Shown here in pieces: positions 7,426 through 15,469 of a DNA stretch of 36,366 bases (its first letter is position 1; every line of letters starts with the position of its first letter). The DNA comes from an uncultured Bacillota bacterium. Its GTDB lineage: Bacteria; Bacillota_I; Bacilli_A; RF39; UBA660. The notes below the pieces were generated by a model. It was not told where the DNA came from, did no database searches, and saw only the letters and a program-made list of their open reading frames with translations. The stretch is taken from contig CAMXQX010000005.1 in NCBI GenBank assembly GCA_947246355.1, positions 1 through 36,366 of the forward strand, given 5' to 3'. The position numbers and the translations under genes are program-made.

Positions 7426-7953
7426 CTACTTATCTTTTTTTGGTGCAAGTATCATTGTCATAAATTTACCATCTAATTTTGGTTTTTGTTCCATTTCGGC
7501 TAGAGACTGTGTTGCTTCTTCAAAACGCATAAGCACATCTCTTCCTCGCTCTGGGTGGGCAAGTTCCCTTCCTTTAAATTTAACAGAAACTTTTACTCTA
7601 TGTCCTTTTTCTAGGTATTTTGATGCATTGCGAACACGGGTATCAAAATCGTGAACATCAATGGTTACCGACAATCTATATTCTTTTACTTCTAGATTGG
7701 TCTCTCTTTGCTTCTTTAAGTTTTCTTTTTGCTTTTTCTTATTCTCGTATTTAAATTTGTTATAATCCATAATTTTACAAACGGGAGGATTCCCATTGTT
7801 CATCATCACCAAATCAAATCCTGCATACGTTGCAAGCGTCCTAGCATCTTGAATACTCTTTACACCTAATTGTTCACCATTTGGTCCAATGACCATAACC
7901 TCTTTCGCACGAATTTGTTCATTAATAAACAAATCTTTTTCTTTATTTGCGAT
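7426..7953 (-). CDS. infC: Translation initiation factor IF-3 (ATC start)
   Basis: IF-3 blocks premature subunit joining and checks the start codon on the 30S subunit. The N-domain (about residues 8-75, INEQIRAKEVMVIGPNGEQL) and the C-domain (EVKEYRLSVTIDVHDFDTR to the end) are both present. The chosen start is ATC at 7951-7953: a GGAGGT Shine-Dalgarno (7961-7966) stands 7 bases before it, and the protein then begins IANKEKDLFINEQIR, as IF-3 usually does. The ATG codons at 8004 and 7968 are disfavoured; the second overlaps the Shine-Dalgarno itself. Rare ATT/ATC starts are a known hallmark of infC and permit autoregulation by start-codon discrimination. The result is 175 residues. It is first gene of the operon with rpmI and rplT. 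Confidence 0.93.
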   Translation of the reverse strand: MANKEKDLFINEQIRAKEVMVIGPNGEQLGVKSIQDARTLATYAGFDLVMMNNGNPPVCKIMDYNKFKYENKKKQKENLKKQRETNLEVKEYRLSVTIDVHDFDTRVRNASKYLEKGHRVKVSVKFKGRELAHPERGRDVLMRFEEATQSLAEMEQKPKLDGKFMTMILAPKKDK

Positions 7954-8108
7954 ACCTAACACCTCCATAAAAAAGTGAACCGATGGTCCACCTATGCTAT
8001 TCACTTTATATATTAAAATTCTATATATTATTCATGATTATTTAGCATTGAACCTACAGCCTAAGGCCATCAGGTGAGAAGTGGACCTTCTTCTTTCCTT
8101 TGAATACA
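7954..8108 (-). promoter_or_regulatory. Structured infC leader (L20-type attenuator, putative)
   Basis: About 155 nt lie between the predicted transcript start and the IF-3 start codon. The RNA can form a terminator hairpin AAAGTGAA / TTCACTTT followed directly by a T-run. Within its loop is AGGTGGACC, complementary over 9 pairs (one G-U) to GGTCCACTT about 95 nt upstream, giving a pseudoknot-like or antiterminator pairing. A third small hairpin (ACCT...GCC TTA GGC...AGGT) lies between. In Bacillus and E. coli the operon is repressed by L20 binding to such leader structures; assignment here is by position and pairing, not by a model search. Confidence 0.7.
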
Positions 8109-8114
8109 AGATTA

Positions 8115-8143
8115 ATTATATAATTAAAATCCATACTTGTCAA
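8115..8143 (-). promoter_or_regulatory. Consensus sigma-A promoter of infC operon
   Basis: On the minus strand, TTGACA (8138-8143), a 17-bp spacer and TATAAT (8115-8120): a perfect match to the vegetative consensus, fitting a highly expressed ribosomal-protein operon. Confidence 0.9.
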
Positions 8144-8222
8144 GGAATTTGTAATCTTTTATAATCATTTTTGATTGCGTTTTAATTACTTTCTTATTTT
8201 GCACTTTTAAATTAGAGCTTCT

Positions 8223-8465
8223 TTAGGGCATCCTGTGCGCTGTAATAATAGTATAACTATGCGAATGAATCGTCATTTTTATATTATCAATCTCACAATA
8301 CCAATTTTTACCACATTTATAGATAATACAATTCCCATCTAACAATTTACTTTTACAGTATTCCACGATATTCTTTGTATCTACTTGTAAATTTTTTCTA
8401 ATTCTTTCCTTACCCATTTCCGTCGTATGAATCTTATCCATATTGGATAATAATTCTTGTTTCAT
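8223..8465 (-). CDS. DUF3781 family protein
   Basis: The 80-residue protein resembles DUF3781, a small uncharacterised Firmicutes family: an N-terminal LLSNMDKIHTTEMGKERIRK, a middle helix with IVEYCKSKLLD, then short strands ending with the family-typical SYTIITAHR. The ATG at 8463-8465 is taken as start because GGGAGGT lies 8 bases upstream; the in-frame TTG at 8471 would leave only 2 bases. It is transcribed alone, with about 200 bases on either side. Function unknown; the family is scattered and often near mobile or accessory genes. Confidence 0.7.
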   Translation of the reverse strand: MKQELLSNMDKIHTTEMGKERIRKNLQVDTKNIVEYCKSKLLDGNCIIYKCGKNWYCEIDNIKMTIHSHSYTIITAHRMP

Positions 8466-8679
8466 ATACAAATACCTCCCGTATTGCTATTCACTTACAC
8501 ACTTTTAGTTATTATAGCAAATATTGAAAGTTTTAAGCAATCCTCCATCATTCACAATCGAATAGAATTTATATTGTGAAATAGAAAAAGGAAATACAAA
8601 ATATGAGAATATCAAATATAATATTTCTTATTATCTATTTTTTTATTTATTATTAAGTTGATTTTATGAAATGTAATTT

Positions 8680-9342
8680 TTATTCCAATGATATTTTGAT
8701 TGTTATCGTATTTCTCTTGTGTGAGGTTTCCATTTTCACTTTTCCTATTTCACTAAGTTTGCTTATATGAATACCACCACAAGGTATTATATAATTCATA
8801 CACTGCCAATATCTATAATTTCCCTTTTCTGTATCAGGATAAGTTATAACTTGACTATCCGTTTGAACTAATTCATTAAATTTATCTTCCAATTCAGTCA
8901 AAATAGATAAATCAAAACTATTTTCATCATATTTGTTATAGGCAAAACCATCTTCAATTGTAGATATTAATGGATAATCTAACTTACTACCTTTCACTTC
9001 TTCTATAATAGCATGAACTAAATGTAGTGAAGTATGAAGTCTCATTTGCTTATATCTAAAGTTCCAATCTAAATAGCAATCTATATTTGCATTTATGTAT
9101 TTTGGGTTAATAGTATCTTCCATCATTAAGACACTATTATAATTCTCATCTTTTATTGCATTTATTATATTGTGCTTTTCACCATCTATAATTAAATAAC
9201 CTCTATCACCTTTTTGTCCTCCACCCTGTGGATAAAAAATACTATCCTCAAGTCTAATAAAGCATTTTCCATCTTCTGAAAATATATCCGTTATTTTTGT
9301 TTTTAATTCCCTTTTATATTTATCTTCATAATATAATTTCAT
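8680..9342 (-). CDS. AlaX-like alanyl-tRNA editing hydrolase
   Basis: This 220-residue protein resembles the free-standing editing domain of alanyl-tRNA synthetase, which hydrolyses mischarged Ser- or Gly-tRNA(Ala). FYPQGGGQKGDRG (36-48) is the editing-domain signature. The zinc site is complete: His103-X3-His107 and Cys188-X3-His192 (CGGIH). The ATG at 9340-9342 is preferred; the previous in-frame TTG adds one residue. It starts 3 bases after the stop of the upstream acetyltransferase (TGATTGATG), so the two are translationally coupled. Which amino acid it removes cannot be read from sequence. Confidence 0.88.
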   Translation of the reverse strand: MKLYYEDKYKRELKTKITDIFSEDGKCFIRLEDSIFYPQGGGQKGDRGYLIIDGEKHNIINAIKDENYNSVLMMEDTINPKYINANIDCYLDWNFRYKQMRLHTSLHLVHAIIEEVKGSKLDYPLISTIEDGFAYNKYDENSFDLSILTELEDKFNELVQTDSQVITYPDTEKGNYRYWQCMNYIIPCGGIHISKLSEIGKVKMETSHKRNTITIKISLE

Positions 9343-9345
9343 CAA

Positions 9346-9783
9346 TCATACATCCATTTCTATAGCAATATGCGAAACTCCTTCTTCTAAAAATTCGCTA
9401 GATATTGCCCTAAATCCAAATTGTTCATAAAAAGTAAGTGCATGTTTTTGTGCATGTCCATACAACTTAACACAATTCATTTTTTGCTTTATAACTTTTA
9501 AACTCTCACTCCACAAACACTTACCAATGCCTTTTCCATGTTCAATCGTCAAAAATCTTCCAAGTCTAACAACTTTATTGCTATCATCTTCGTAAAAAGC
9601 TCGTAAATAGGCTATAACATGCCCATTATTCATAAAAAAGCAATGCAAGCTATCATAATCAATATCATCCATATCTAAATAACGAATCCCCTGTTCAACA
9701 ACAAATACTTTTGCTCTTGCCTTTAATATTTCATACAATTCCTCTTTTGTTAATTCATCAAATCTTTTTGCAATGAAATTCAT
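9346..9783 (-). CDS. GNAT family N-acetyltransferase (ElaA-like)
   Basis: GNAT enzymes transfer acetyl from acetyl-CoA to amines. The 145-residue protein carries the ElaA-type N-terminus (ELYEILKARAKVFVVEQGIRY), the central strand VVRLGRFLTIEHGKGIGKCLW with the acetyl-CoA pyrophosphate loop (motif A, with G-K-G-I-G-K in place of the usual R/Q-G-x-G-x-G/A), and the C-terminal HAQKHALTFYEQFGF. The ATG at 9783 is chosen over 9813 because it gives the usual family start and has GGAAAG about 7 bases upstream. It is the first gene of a pair with the AlaX-like gene. The substrate is unknown. Confidence 0.88.
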   Translation of the reverse strand: MNFIAKRFDELTKEELYEILKARAKVFVVEQGIRYLDMDDIDYDSLHCFFMNNGHVIAYLRAFYEDDSNKVVRLGRFLTIEHGKGIGKCLWSESLKVIKQKMNCVKLYGHAQKHALTFYEQFGFRAISSEFLEEGVSHIAIEMDV

Positions 9784-9894
9784 AATCATACTTTCCTTTT
9801 CTACTTTTAACATTTTAATTTTTTATATTATAGCATATTTATAACAATATAGCATCTCTATTATTTTTAAATCTTTATTCAAAAAGTAAATAGT

Positions 9895-9925
9895 AAAAAG
9901 TCTATCGATTATTAATAGACTTTTT
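9895..9925. terminator. Terminator after the 105-residue ORF
   Basis: Perfect 11-bp stem AAAAAGTCTAT / ATAGACTTTTT with a 9-base loop. The stop codon of the minus-strand gene lies inside it. It can work on both strands. Confidence 0.85.
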
Positions 9926-10219
9926 CTTTTTTATTTTTTGAAAAGAATGTTCTTTCTTATTTTTCTTTTCAATTTGCATATCACTTTCAAAAGGTACTCG
10001 ATGACTTCCTGCTTGTAAGTAAGGTCCAAAATATTTCATAACCTTCCATAACACAACTTTACTATAACCCTCTTCATTCACCTTTGGTAAAGTGAATTTT
10101 TCTTCTAAATCGGTAAACCATACATTTCTATCCCCATTGTCATAAGCATTTTTTAAAATGGCATACCCAAATGGGGTGATTTTGATATATACTTCCTCAT
10201 TAAAATTTAACTTTTTCAT
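9902..10219 (-). CDS. Hypothetical small protein, phage-like
   Basis: The 105-residue protein begins with NFNEEVYIKITPFGYAILKN and continues with a domain ending KVVLWKVMKYFGPYLQAG. This pattern (short beta start 'VKITPxGxxI', then a C-terminal helix near a Phe-Gly-Pro) is reminiscent of small proteins found in Firmicutes prophages, but I cannot name a family. The last 25 residues are a Lys-rich disordered tail. No other phage gene is adjacent, so this may be a stray or relic of a lost prophage. The Shine-Dalgarno is weak (GCGAGAT). Confidence 0.6.
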   Translation of the reverse strand: MKKLNFNEEVYIKITPFGYAILKNAYDNGDRNVWFTDLEEKFTLPKVNEEGYSKVVLWKVMKYFGPYLQAGSHRVPFESDMQIEKKNKKEHSFQKIKKKKSINNR

Positions 10220-10269
10220 TTTTATCTCGCTTTCTATTTTTGGTACAACAAACTACAAAACAACTCCAT

Positions 10270-10968
10270 CTACATCAAAAAAAGGTAAGAGAAAATTTGA
10301 ATAGCCACTAGGACTCCATTATGCATAAAGTGGATACTGGCAGATACCAAAACATTGTCTGTTTTCGCTAAAATATAAGCAAATATAAAACCTGGGGCAC
10401 AGTAAGGAATTAAATAAAGTAAATCAAGTGGTCCCGAATATCCTGTGACCACATGTAGTCCTCCAAAAACAAGTCCAGATACTAAAATAAATACAGCATC
10501 TATCGGTATAATATTGCGAATACTTCTTCGAAAGATTAATTCCTCGATAATAGGAGCATAAATAACTCCCGAAAAGTAGGCATAAACCATACTTTTCGTT
10601 AAAACATTTCGAAAGGCTTCTTCATTCCCTGCCGTTTGGTTCTCTGTAATAAACATAATTAGAATATTACTAATCATCATAATAGCTAAAATAAGTAACC
10701 AATATTTAAAATACTTTTTAAAATAGGTTTCATGGTTTTTCTTTAAATCTCGAACATCTTCTTTTAATTTCTTTCTAAAAAGAAAAATAATCAAAAACAT
10801 TTCTATGATTTCGGTACCAATTAAATAAAATACTTTTGCATGCAAAGAAATATTATCATAATCGATACCTAGAAGTTGTAAAAGCCCTAATTGCAAATAG
10901 GAAAAAGTAAAATAGATAAAAATAGCAAGGAATCCAATAAAAGCATTTTTAATATATTTATTCTTCAT
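10270..10968 (-). CDS. CPBP family intramembrane metalloprotease
   Basis: The 232-residue membrane protein has about 6-8 hydrophobic segments and the CAAX protease/bacteriocin-processing (CPBP, Abi) motifs: EE-LIFRR (motif 1, glutamates as metal ligand and base), GGLHV (motif 2) and HFMHN (motif 3). Family members cleave within the membrane; several are linked with bacteriocin immunity or protein maturation, but the substrate here is unknown. The ATG at 10968 is favoured by GGGGGAG 7 bases upstream and by the start of the first membrane helix; upstream ATG at 11001 would overlap rbfA by 44 bases. It overlaps the rbfA stop by 11 bases and is likely co-transcribed. Confidence 0.85.
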   Translation of the reverse strand: MKNKYIKNAFIGFLAIFIYFTFSYLQLGLLQLLGIDYDNISLHAKVFYLIGTEIIEMFLIIFLFRKKLKEDVRDLKKNHETYFKKYFKYWLLILAIMMISNILIMFITENQTAGNEEAFRNVLTKSMVYAYFSGVIYAPIIEELIFRRSIRNIIPIDAVFILVSGLVFGGLHVVTGYSGPLDLLYLIPYCAPGFIFAYILAKTDNVLVSASIHFMHNGVLVAIQIFSYLFLM

Positions 10969-11311
10969 TGGTATCTCCCCCATGCATTTTTTCAATGACA
11001 CTTTCTATTTTCTTTCCATAAGCAATCGAATCATCATAAACAAATATAAGTTCAGGTGTATGCCTTAAATTGATTCTATCAGATAATTGTTTACGAATAA
11101 ATCCTGCTGCTTGTTTTAACTCGGCCTCTACTTTTTTTCTTTCCTCTTCTTGAAAACAAGTAAAATAAATTTTAGCAAAACTTAAATCATTGGTTACATG
11201 ACAGGCAGTAATGGTAATAAGCTTTAAAGACTGATTTTTTACTTCCATTTGTAAAATTTGACTGACTTCACGAACCATTTCTTTTTCGATTCTCTCTATT
11301 TTGATACTCAT
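10958..11311 (-). CDS. rbfA: Ribosome-binding factor A
   Basis: RbfA is a KH-like protein needed for late 16S rRNA 5' processing and 30S maturation. The 117-residue protein begins SIKIERIEKEMVREVSQIL and shows the family core KIYFTCF and LRHTPELIFVYDDSIAYG, with the conserved HTPEL-F-DDS string. The ATG at 11311 is preferred since the in-frame GTG at 11320 overlaps the AGAGGTG Shine-Dalgarno. It lies downstream of infB beyond a large terminator, so it may have partly independent expression. Confidence 0.95.
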   Translation of the reverse strand: MSIKIERIEKEMVREVSQILQMEVKNQSLKLITITACHVTNDLSFAKIYFTCFQEEERKKVEAELKQAAGFIRKQLSDRINLRHTPELIFVYDDSIAYGKKIESVIEKMHGGDTNEE

Positions 11312-11418
11312 TTTCTTCACCTCTTTATTAGTATATCATTTAAAAAAGTATTAGTAAACAAAAAAGAAAAGAGCTTTCTAGAAGATGCCAAAAGTTTAAA
11401 AAATGAATTTTATAATGC

Positions 11419-11481
11419 AAAAAAGCAATACCTTTGCTTGGATATATCTTAGGCAAAGATTACATCCTTTGTACTGCTTTT
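11419..11481 (-). terminator. Branched terminator between infB and rbfA
   Basis: On the minus strand the outer stem AAAAAAGCA-TAC / GTA-TGCTTTTTT encloses an inner CTTTGC / GCAAAG stem. The T-run follows the outer arm. It follows the infB stop by a few bases and would separate most infB transcription from rbfA. Confidence 0.75.
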
Positions 11482-11486
11482 TTATT

Positions 11487-13565
11487 TTATCTTTCAATTT
11501 CTATCATCTCATAAGCTTCAATGGTATCCCCTACTTTAATATCATTAAAGTTAGAAATCGTAATTCCACATTCCAATCCTTTTTTTACTTCTTTTACACT
11601 ATCTTTCTCTCTTTGAATCGAACCAATTTCTCCATCATAAACCACTACACCATCACGGATAATGCGGGCTTTCGAATCCCTTTTAACAATTCCATCGGTT
11701 ACATAAGAGCCAGCGATATTTCCTACTTTTGAGAATTTAAACAATTGTCTTATTTCAGCGGATCCAATCACTTTTTCTTCAAAAATAGGGTCGAGCATTC
11801 CTTTCATAGCGGCTTCTATTTCCTCTACAACCTTATAAATAATATTATAAAGACGAATTTCTACACCACTTTCTTTGGCATAATCACGAATGGTATTGTT
11901 TGGACGAACATTAAATCCAATTAAAATCGCATCCGAAGCTTTAGCTAAAACAATATCACTTTCGGTGATGGCACCCACACTTGAACGAATAACATTCACT
12001 TTTACGCCTTCCACTTCTATTTTTTCTAGAGAATTTTTTACAGCCTCACTAGAACCATGGACATCCGTTTTAATAATAACCTTAATTTCTTTAAGTCCTT
12101 CACCAATTTTTGCGAATAAATCATCTAAGCTTACAGCACCACCTGCTTTATTTTCCTGTAGCTTTGCTTGGGCTTTTCTTGATTCTCCAATTGCATGAGC
12201 TTGCTTTTCTGATTCAAACGCCATAAATTTATCTCCACTCGTTGGTGTTTCGCTAAGTCCTGTAATCTCCACAGGTAGGGATGGACCCGCCTCTGTAATT
12301 TCTTCTCCACAATCATTTCTTAGTGTTCTTACCTTACCATAGGTTGTTCCAACAACAATAGGGTCTCCTAATCGTAGTGTTCCATTTTGAATAAGAAGCG
12401 CGACAACGGCTCCGATTTTTTTATCTAGACGTGCTTCAATAACGGTTCCCATCGCATATCGATTTGGATTGGCCTTGTATTCTCCCATTTCACAAAGGAG
12501 TAAAATGTTATCAAGGAGTTCATCAATCCCATCTCCATTTTTAGCAGAAATATTGGTAAATAAGGTGTCCCCGCCCCATGTATCTGGAGTAAGTCCATAT
12601 TCCGAAAGTTCTGTCATAACTCTTTCGGCATTGGCCCCTGGTTTATCCATTTTATTGACAGCTACCATAATAGGTACTCCTGCTGCTTTAGCATGGTCAA
12701 TCGCTTCTTTGGTTTGTGGCATCACTCCATCATCAGCAGCTACAATAATAATAACAATATCGGTAATACTCGCTCCTCTAGCACGCATTTCTGTAAACGC
12801 AGCATGACCTGGAGTATCAATGAATGTAATTGGTTTATTTTTATACACAATTTGATAAGCATTAATCGCTTGGGTGATTCCCCCTGCCTCGCCATCCGCA
12901 ACATTGGTTTTACGAATCGTATCCAAAAGTGTTGTTTTTCCATGATCAACATGTCCCATAATCGTAACGACAGCAGGTCTTTCTACTAAATCAGCCTCTG
13001 CATCATTAAATTTATATTCTTCAAAATTAGAAACATTGGTCTCTTCTTCTCTTTTTAATTCTTTTCCATACTCCATGGCAAGCAGTGATGCATTTTCAAA
13101 ATCAATACTCGCATTGACAGTTGCTAAAATGCCAAGTTGAAATAGTTTCTTAATCAATTCTGCAGCAGGAACACCTAAACGAGTAGCAAGTTCTCCAAGA
13201 CGCATTCCTTCTGTATAAGTAACACCAGCCTCTTCTTTGATATTCGAAATCAATTTTTCTTTGTTCTTATACATTTCTTTCTTTTTATCTTTTAAGTCTT
13301 TCTTATTTGGTTTATTTGTAGAAACGACTTTCTTTCCTACTTTTTCTTTATGTGTGTCATTCTCGGTATCCTTAATTGCTCCTGTGAGTTCTTCCACTTG
13401 TTCCTCATCTACCATTTCATGAACCACATTATCCAGTTCAATAATAGCTTCCTCATCTAATAATGTATCTTCATCATCCACATGAATACCAAGTTCTCTA
13501 CATTTTCTAAGTACTTCTTCTACAGATTTATCAATATCTACTGCGTATTCCTTTACTGTCATCAT
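11487..13565 (-). CDS. infB: Translation initiation factor IF-2
   Basis: IF-2 is the GTPase that brings fMet-tRNA to the 30S subunit and promotes subunit joining. The 692-residue protein has a short charged N-terminal region (1-115, one helical IF2_N-like module), a second IF2_N module (about 117-170), the G domain with GHVDHGKT (204-211), DTPGH (250-254) and NKMDK (304-308), then domains II, III and the C-terminal fMet-binding C2 domain. All GTP-binding motifs are intact. GAGGTGG precedes the start. The usual YlxQ (L7Ae-like) gene between rnpM and infB is missing: only 14 bases separate them. Confidence 0.97.
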   Translation of the reverse strand: MMTVKEYAVDIDKSVEEVLRKCRELGIHVDDEDTLLDEEAIIELDNVVHEMVDEEQVEELTGAIKDTENDTHKEKVGKKVVSTNKPNKKDLKDKKKEMYKNKEKLISNIKEEAGVTYTEGMRLGELATRLGVPAAELIKKLFQLGILATVNASIDFENASLLAMEYGKELKREEETNVSNFEEYKFNDAEADLVERPAVVTIMGHVDHGKTTLLDTIRKTNVADGEAGGITQAINAYQIVYKNKPITFIDTPGHAAFTEMRARGASITDIVIIIVAADDGVMPQTKEAIDHAKAAGVPIMVAVNKMDKPGANAERVMTELSEYGLTPDTWGGDTLFTNISAKNGDGIDELLDNILLLCEMGEYKANPNRYAMGTVIEARLDKKIGAVVALLIQNGTLRLGDPIVVGTTYGKVRTLRNDCGEEITEAGPSLPVEITGLSETPTSGDKFMAFESEKQAHAIGESRKAQAKLQENKAGGAVSLDDLFAKIGEGLKEIKVIIKTDVHGSSEAVKNSLEKIEVEGVKVNVIRSSVGAITESDIVLAKASDAILIGFNVRPNNTIRDYAKESGVEIRLYNIIYKVVEEIEAAMKGMLDPIFEEKVIGSAEIRQLFKFSKVGNIAGSYVTDGIVKRDSKARIIRDGVVVYDGEIGSIQREKDSVKEVKKGLECGITISNFNDIKVGDTIEAYEMIEIER

Positions 13566-13579
13566 ATGACCACCTCTTT

Positions 13580-13843
13580 CTAATTTACATAGTTCTTAAT
13601 CTCCTCAAATATACAATCTGGAATGTCTATTTCTAAATGGCGATTTAGAATTTTGCTTTTTTTTGCTTTTTCAAATACTTCTAAATCCTTCTTTAAATAA
13701 GCGCCTCTTCCATTTAACTTTCCTGTTTCATCAATTTTAACTTCCCCTTCTGGTGTTCGAACAACACGTATTAACTCCTTTTTAGGAAGTTTTTCTTTTG
13801 TTACAATGCATGTGCGCATAGGAATTTTTCTCATACTCTTCAC
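13580..13843 (-). CDS. rnpM: YlxR/RnpM RNA-binding protein
   Basis: The 87-residue protein is a DUF448/YlxR member with the signature [20 protein letters not shown], then [11 protein letters not shown], which forms the basic RNA-binding face. In Bacillus the protein modulates RNase P activity (RnpM). It lies directly after nusA (abutting) and 14 bases before infB, the normal position in the nusA operon. Confidence 0.93.
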   Translation of the reverse strand: MKSMRKIPMRTCIVTKEKLPKKELIRVVRTPEGEVKIDETGKLNGRGAYLKKDLEVFEKAKKSKILNRHLEIDIPDCIFEEIKNYVN

Positions 13844-15010
13844 CTATAAAATATTAATTCCATCTTCTTTAGCTTGTTCAAGGGTTTTCACATCAATTTT
13901 AAAGTGCGTTAGCCTGGCTGCCAATTTTACATTAGAGCCTTTCTTTCCAATAGCAAGAGATAGATTATCTTTATCTACCACTACATAAGCTTCTCTTTCC
14001 TTCTCATCGGTAATAAATACTTGTAAGTTTTTAGCAGGACTTAATGCATTGGCAATAAATTTAGACGCATTCTTATCGTACTGAATTAAATCAATTTTTT
14101 CTCCACCTAATTCGGATAAAATCCGAGCTATACGCGTTCCTTTTTCTCCAATACAAGCCCCAATCGCATCCACATTACTATTTTCGGAATAAACGGCAAT
14201 TTTTGTTCTGTTTCCCGCATCACGGGCAACACTATACACCATCACAATTCCCTCATTGATTTCTGGAATTTCGAGTTCAAATAGTCGTTTTACAAAACCA
14301 TAGTGTGTTCTAGATAATAAAATCAAAGGTCCTTTGGTTCCGCTTTCTACTTTAGAAATGTATACCTTGATGGAAGACCCCATCTTAATCGCCTCTCCTG
14401 GAATGGTTTCGGATTTTGGAAGAATTCCCTGTGTTCTACCCAAGTCCACATAATAGTTTCGAACATCCTCCATGGCTACGGTCCCAACAACAAGCTCATC
14501 TTGTTTATCCGTAAATTCTTCAATAATAACTTCTCTTTCAGCCTCTCTTATTTTTTGTACAACCACTTGTTTGGCGGTTGCAGCTGCAACACGTCCAAAA
14601 TCTTTTGGTGTCACTTCTTCTTCAATGGTATCTCCAATTTCGATGTCTGGTACGATTTTTCTTGCTTCTTCAAGCGTTAAGTGAATGTTTTCATCATAGA
14701 CAAAAGGAAGTACTGGTTCATCACTTTCTTCTCCATCCTCTTCTTCTATATCTTCAATCGTAGAAAAATCAATATCCGCAAAACTCTTGTACTTATCTTC
14801 TTCACTTCTATCTACAACTGTCTTATAAGAAAATACCTTGATATCTCCCGTATTGCGGTTAATATCCACACGTACATTGGATAACGATTTATAGTTTTTT
14901 TTGTATGCAGAAGTCAGCGCTAGTTCCATAGCATCATAAATAATATCTTCACTAATTCCTTTTTCTGTTTTTAATACTTCTATTGCTTTCTTAAATGCTT
15001 TTGTGTCCAT
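13844..15010 (-). CDS. nusA: Transcription termination/antitermination factor NusA
   Basis: NusA binds RNA polymerase and modulates pausing, termination and antitermination. Taking ATG at 15010 (388 residues, start MDTKAFKKAIEVLK; the rimP stop TAA overlaps just upstream) gives the usual N-terminus. In order: N-terminal RNAP-binding domain (1-130), S1 domain (about 145-210, with DLGRTQGILP), KH1 (about 215-290) and KH2 (about 295-370, with IGKKGSNVKLAARLT). An acidic insertion, EDIEEEDGEESDE, lies at about 75-87 within the N-domain and is not usual. No C-terminal acidic repeats, as in Firmicutes. An alternative ATG at 15043 would overlap rimP by 32 bases. Confidence 0.95.
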   Translation of the reverse strand: MDTKAFKKAIEVLKTEKGISEDIIYDAMELALTSAYKKNYKSLSNVRVDINRNTGDIKVFSYKTVVDRSEEDKYKSFADIDFSTIEDIEEEDGEESDEPVLPFVYDENIHLTLEEARKIVPDIEIGDTIEEEVTPKDFGRVAAATAKQVVVQKIREAEREVIIEEFTDKQDELVVGTVAMEDVRNYYVDLGRTQGILPKSETIPGEAIKMGSSIKVYISKVESGTKGPLILLSRTHYGFVKRLFELEIPEINEGIVMVYSVARDAGNRTKIAVYSENSNVDAIGACIGEKGTRIARILSELGGEKIDLIQYDKNASKFIANALSPAKNLQVFITDEKEREAYVVVDKDNLSLAIGKKGSNVKLAARLTHFKIDVKTLEQAKEDGINIL

Positions 15011-15011
15011 T

Positions 15012-15266
15012 TTATTCACAACCTTTCTCTTTTGAACAAACATCTAAAACATAACTTTCTTCGATAGGGTCTTCTTTATCTAATATAGGATTGATTAACT
15101 TAGTCACCGCAACGCAATCATCGATAGTAACAACCCCTTTTTTATCAATCACAACCGTTAATACTGCACTTTTTCCTTCTTTTTCAAATGTAATAGCATC
15201 CAAAATATACCCTGCTTCTTCTATCGTAGAGGAGAGCAATTCTTTTATTTTTGAGCAAATGTCCAT
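15012..15266 (-). CDS. rimP: Ribosome maturation factor RimP, short form lacking the C-terminal domain
   Basis: RimP assists 30S assembly. The 84-residue protein is the N-terminal alpha/beta domain only: a helix SKIKELLSSTIEEAGYILDA, the strand pair around KSAVLTVVIDKKGVVTIDDC, and the helix VTKLINPILDKEDPIEESYV. It ends with LDVCSKEKGCE where full-length RimP continues LEVSSPG into a C-terminal SH3-like domain. Total length is about 65 residues shorter than the usual 150. The stop codon overlaps the nusA Shine-Dalgarno region naturally, so this is not an assembly artefact but a genuine short gene. The ATG at 15266 is chosen because GGAGG lies 6 bases upstream. Confidence 0.85.
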   Translation of the reverse strand: MDICSKIKELLSSTIEEAGYILDAITFEKEGKSAVLTVVIDKKGVVTIDDCVAVTKLINPILDKEDPIEESYVLDVCSKEKGCE

Positions 15267-15287
15267 AAAAACCTCCATATGTATGAA

Positions 15288-15310
15288 AGAGTGGGATCAT
15301 TTCCCACTCT
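15288..15310. repeat. Perfect 9-bp hairpin in rimP leader
   Basis: AGAGTGGGA / TCCCACTCT with a 5-base loop, 21 bases upstream of the rimP start codon. On the minus strand only three Ts follow, so it may be a weak attenuator, an mRNA-stabilising leader hairpin, or part of a protein-binding leader rather than a full terminator. Confidence 0.6.
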
Positions 15311-15326
15311 CCGTTGAACTTGTCTT

Positions 15327-15332
15327 ATTATA
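15327..15332 (-). promoter_or_regulatory. Likely -10 element of rimP-nusA-rnpM-infB operon
   Basis: TATAAT on the minus strand, about 60 bases before the rimP start; the -35 region (TTCTCT, 17 bp upstream) is a weak match. The leader then contains the 9-bp hairpin. Confidence 0.5.
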
Positions 15333-15469
15333 TCATACTATTGACAAGAAGAGAACCCCTTTTTTTAATATGGCTACAAAATTTGGATTTCTTTTCTCTT
15401 CCTTTTCCCTCTATGCACCAAAAACTTCCTCCCACATATAATACTTTAGAAATTTAAAGGAGGGGTATT

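Noticed and set aside
11403-12989. Several plus-strand frames over infB and its 3' end.
   Set aside because: Shadows of infB; the residue composition is low-complexity and none has a good start signal.
15311-15469. A TPP or other vitamin riboswitch before the importer genes.
   Set aside because: The conserved thi-box strings were not found, so the thiamine-precursor specificity stays unproven.
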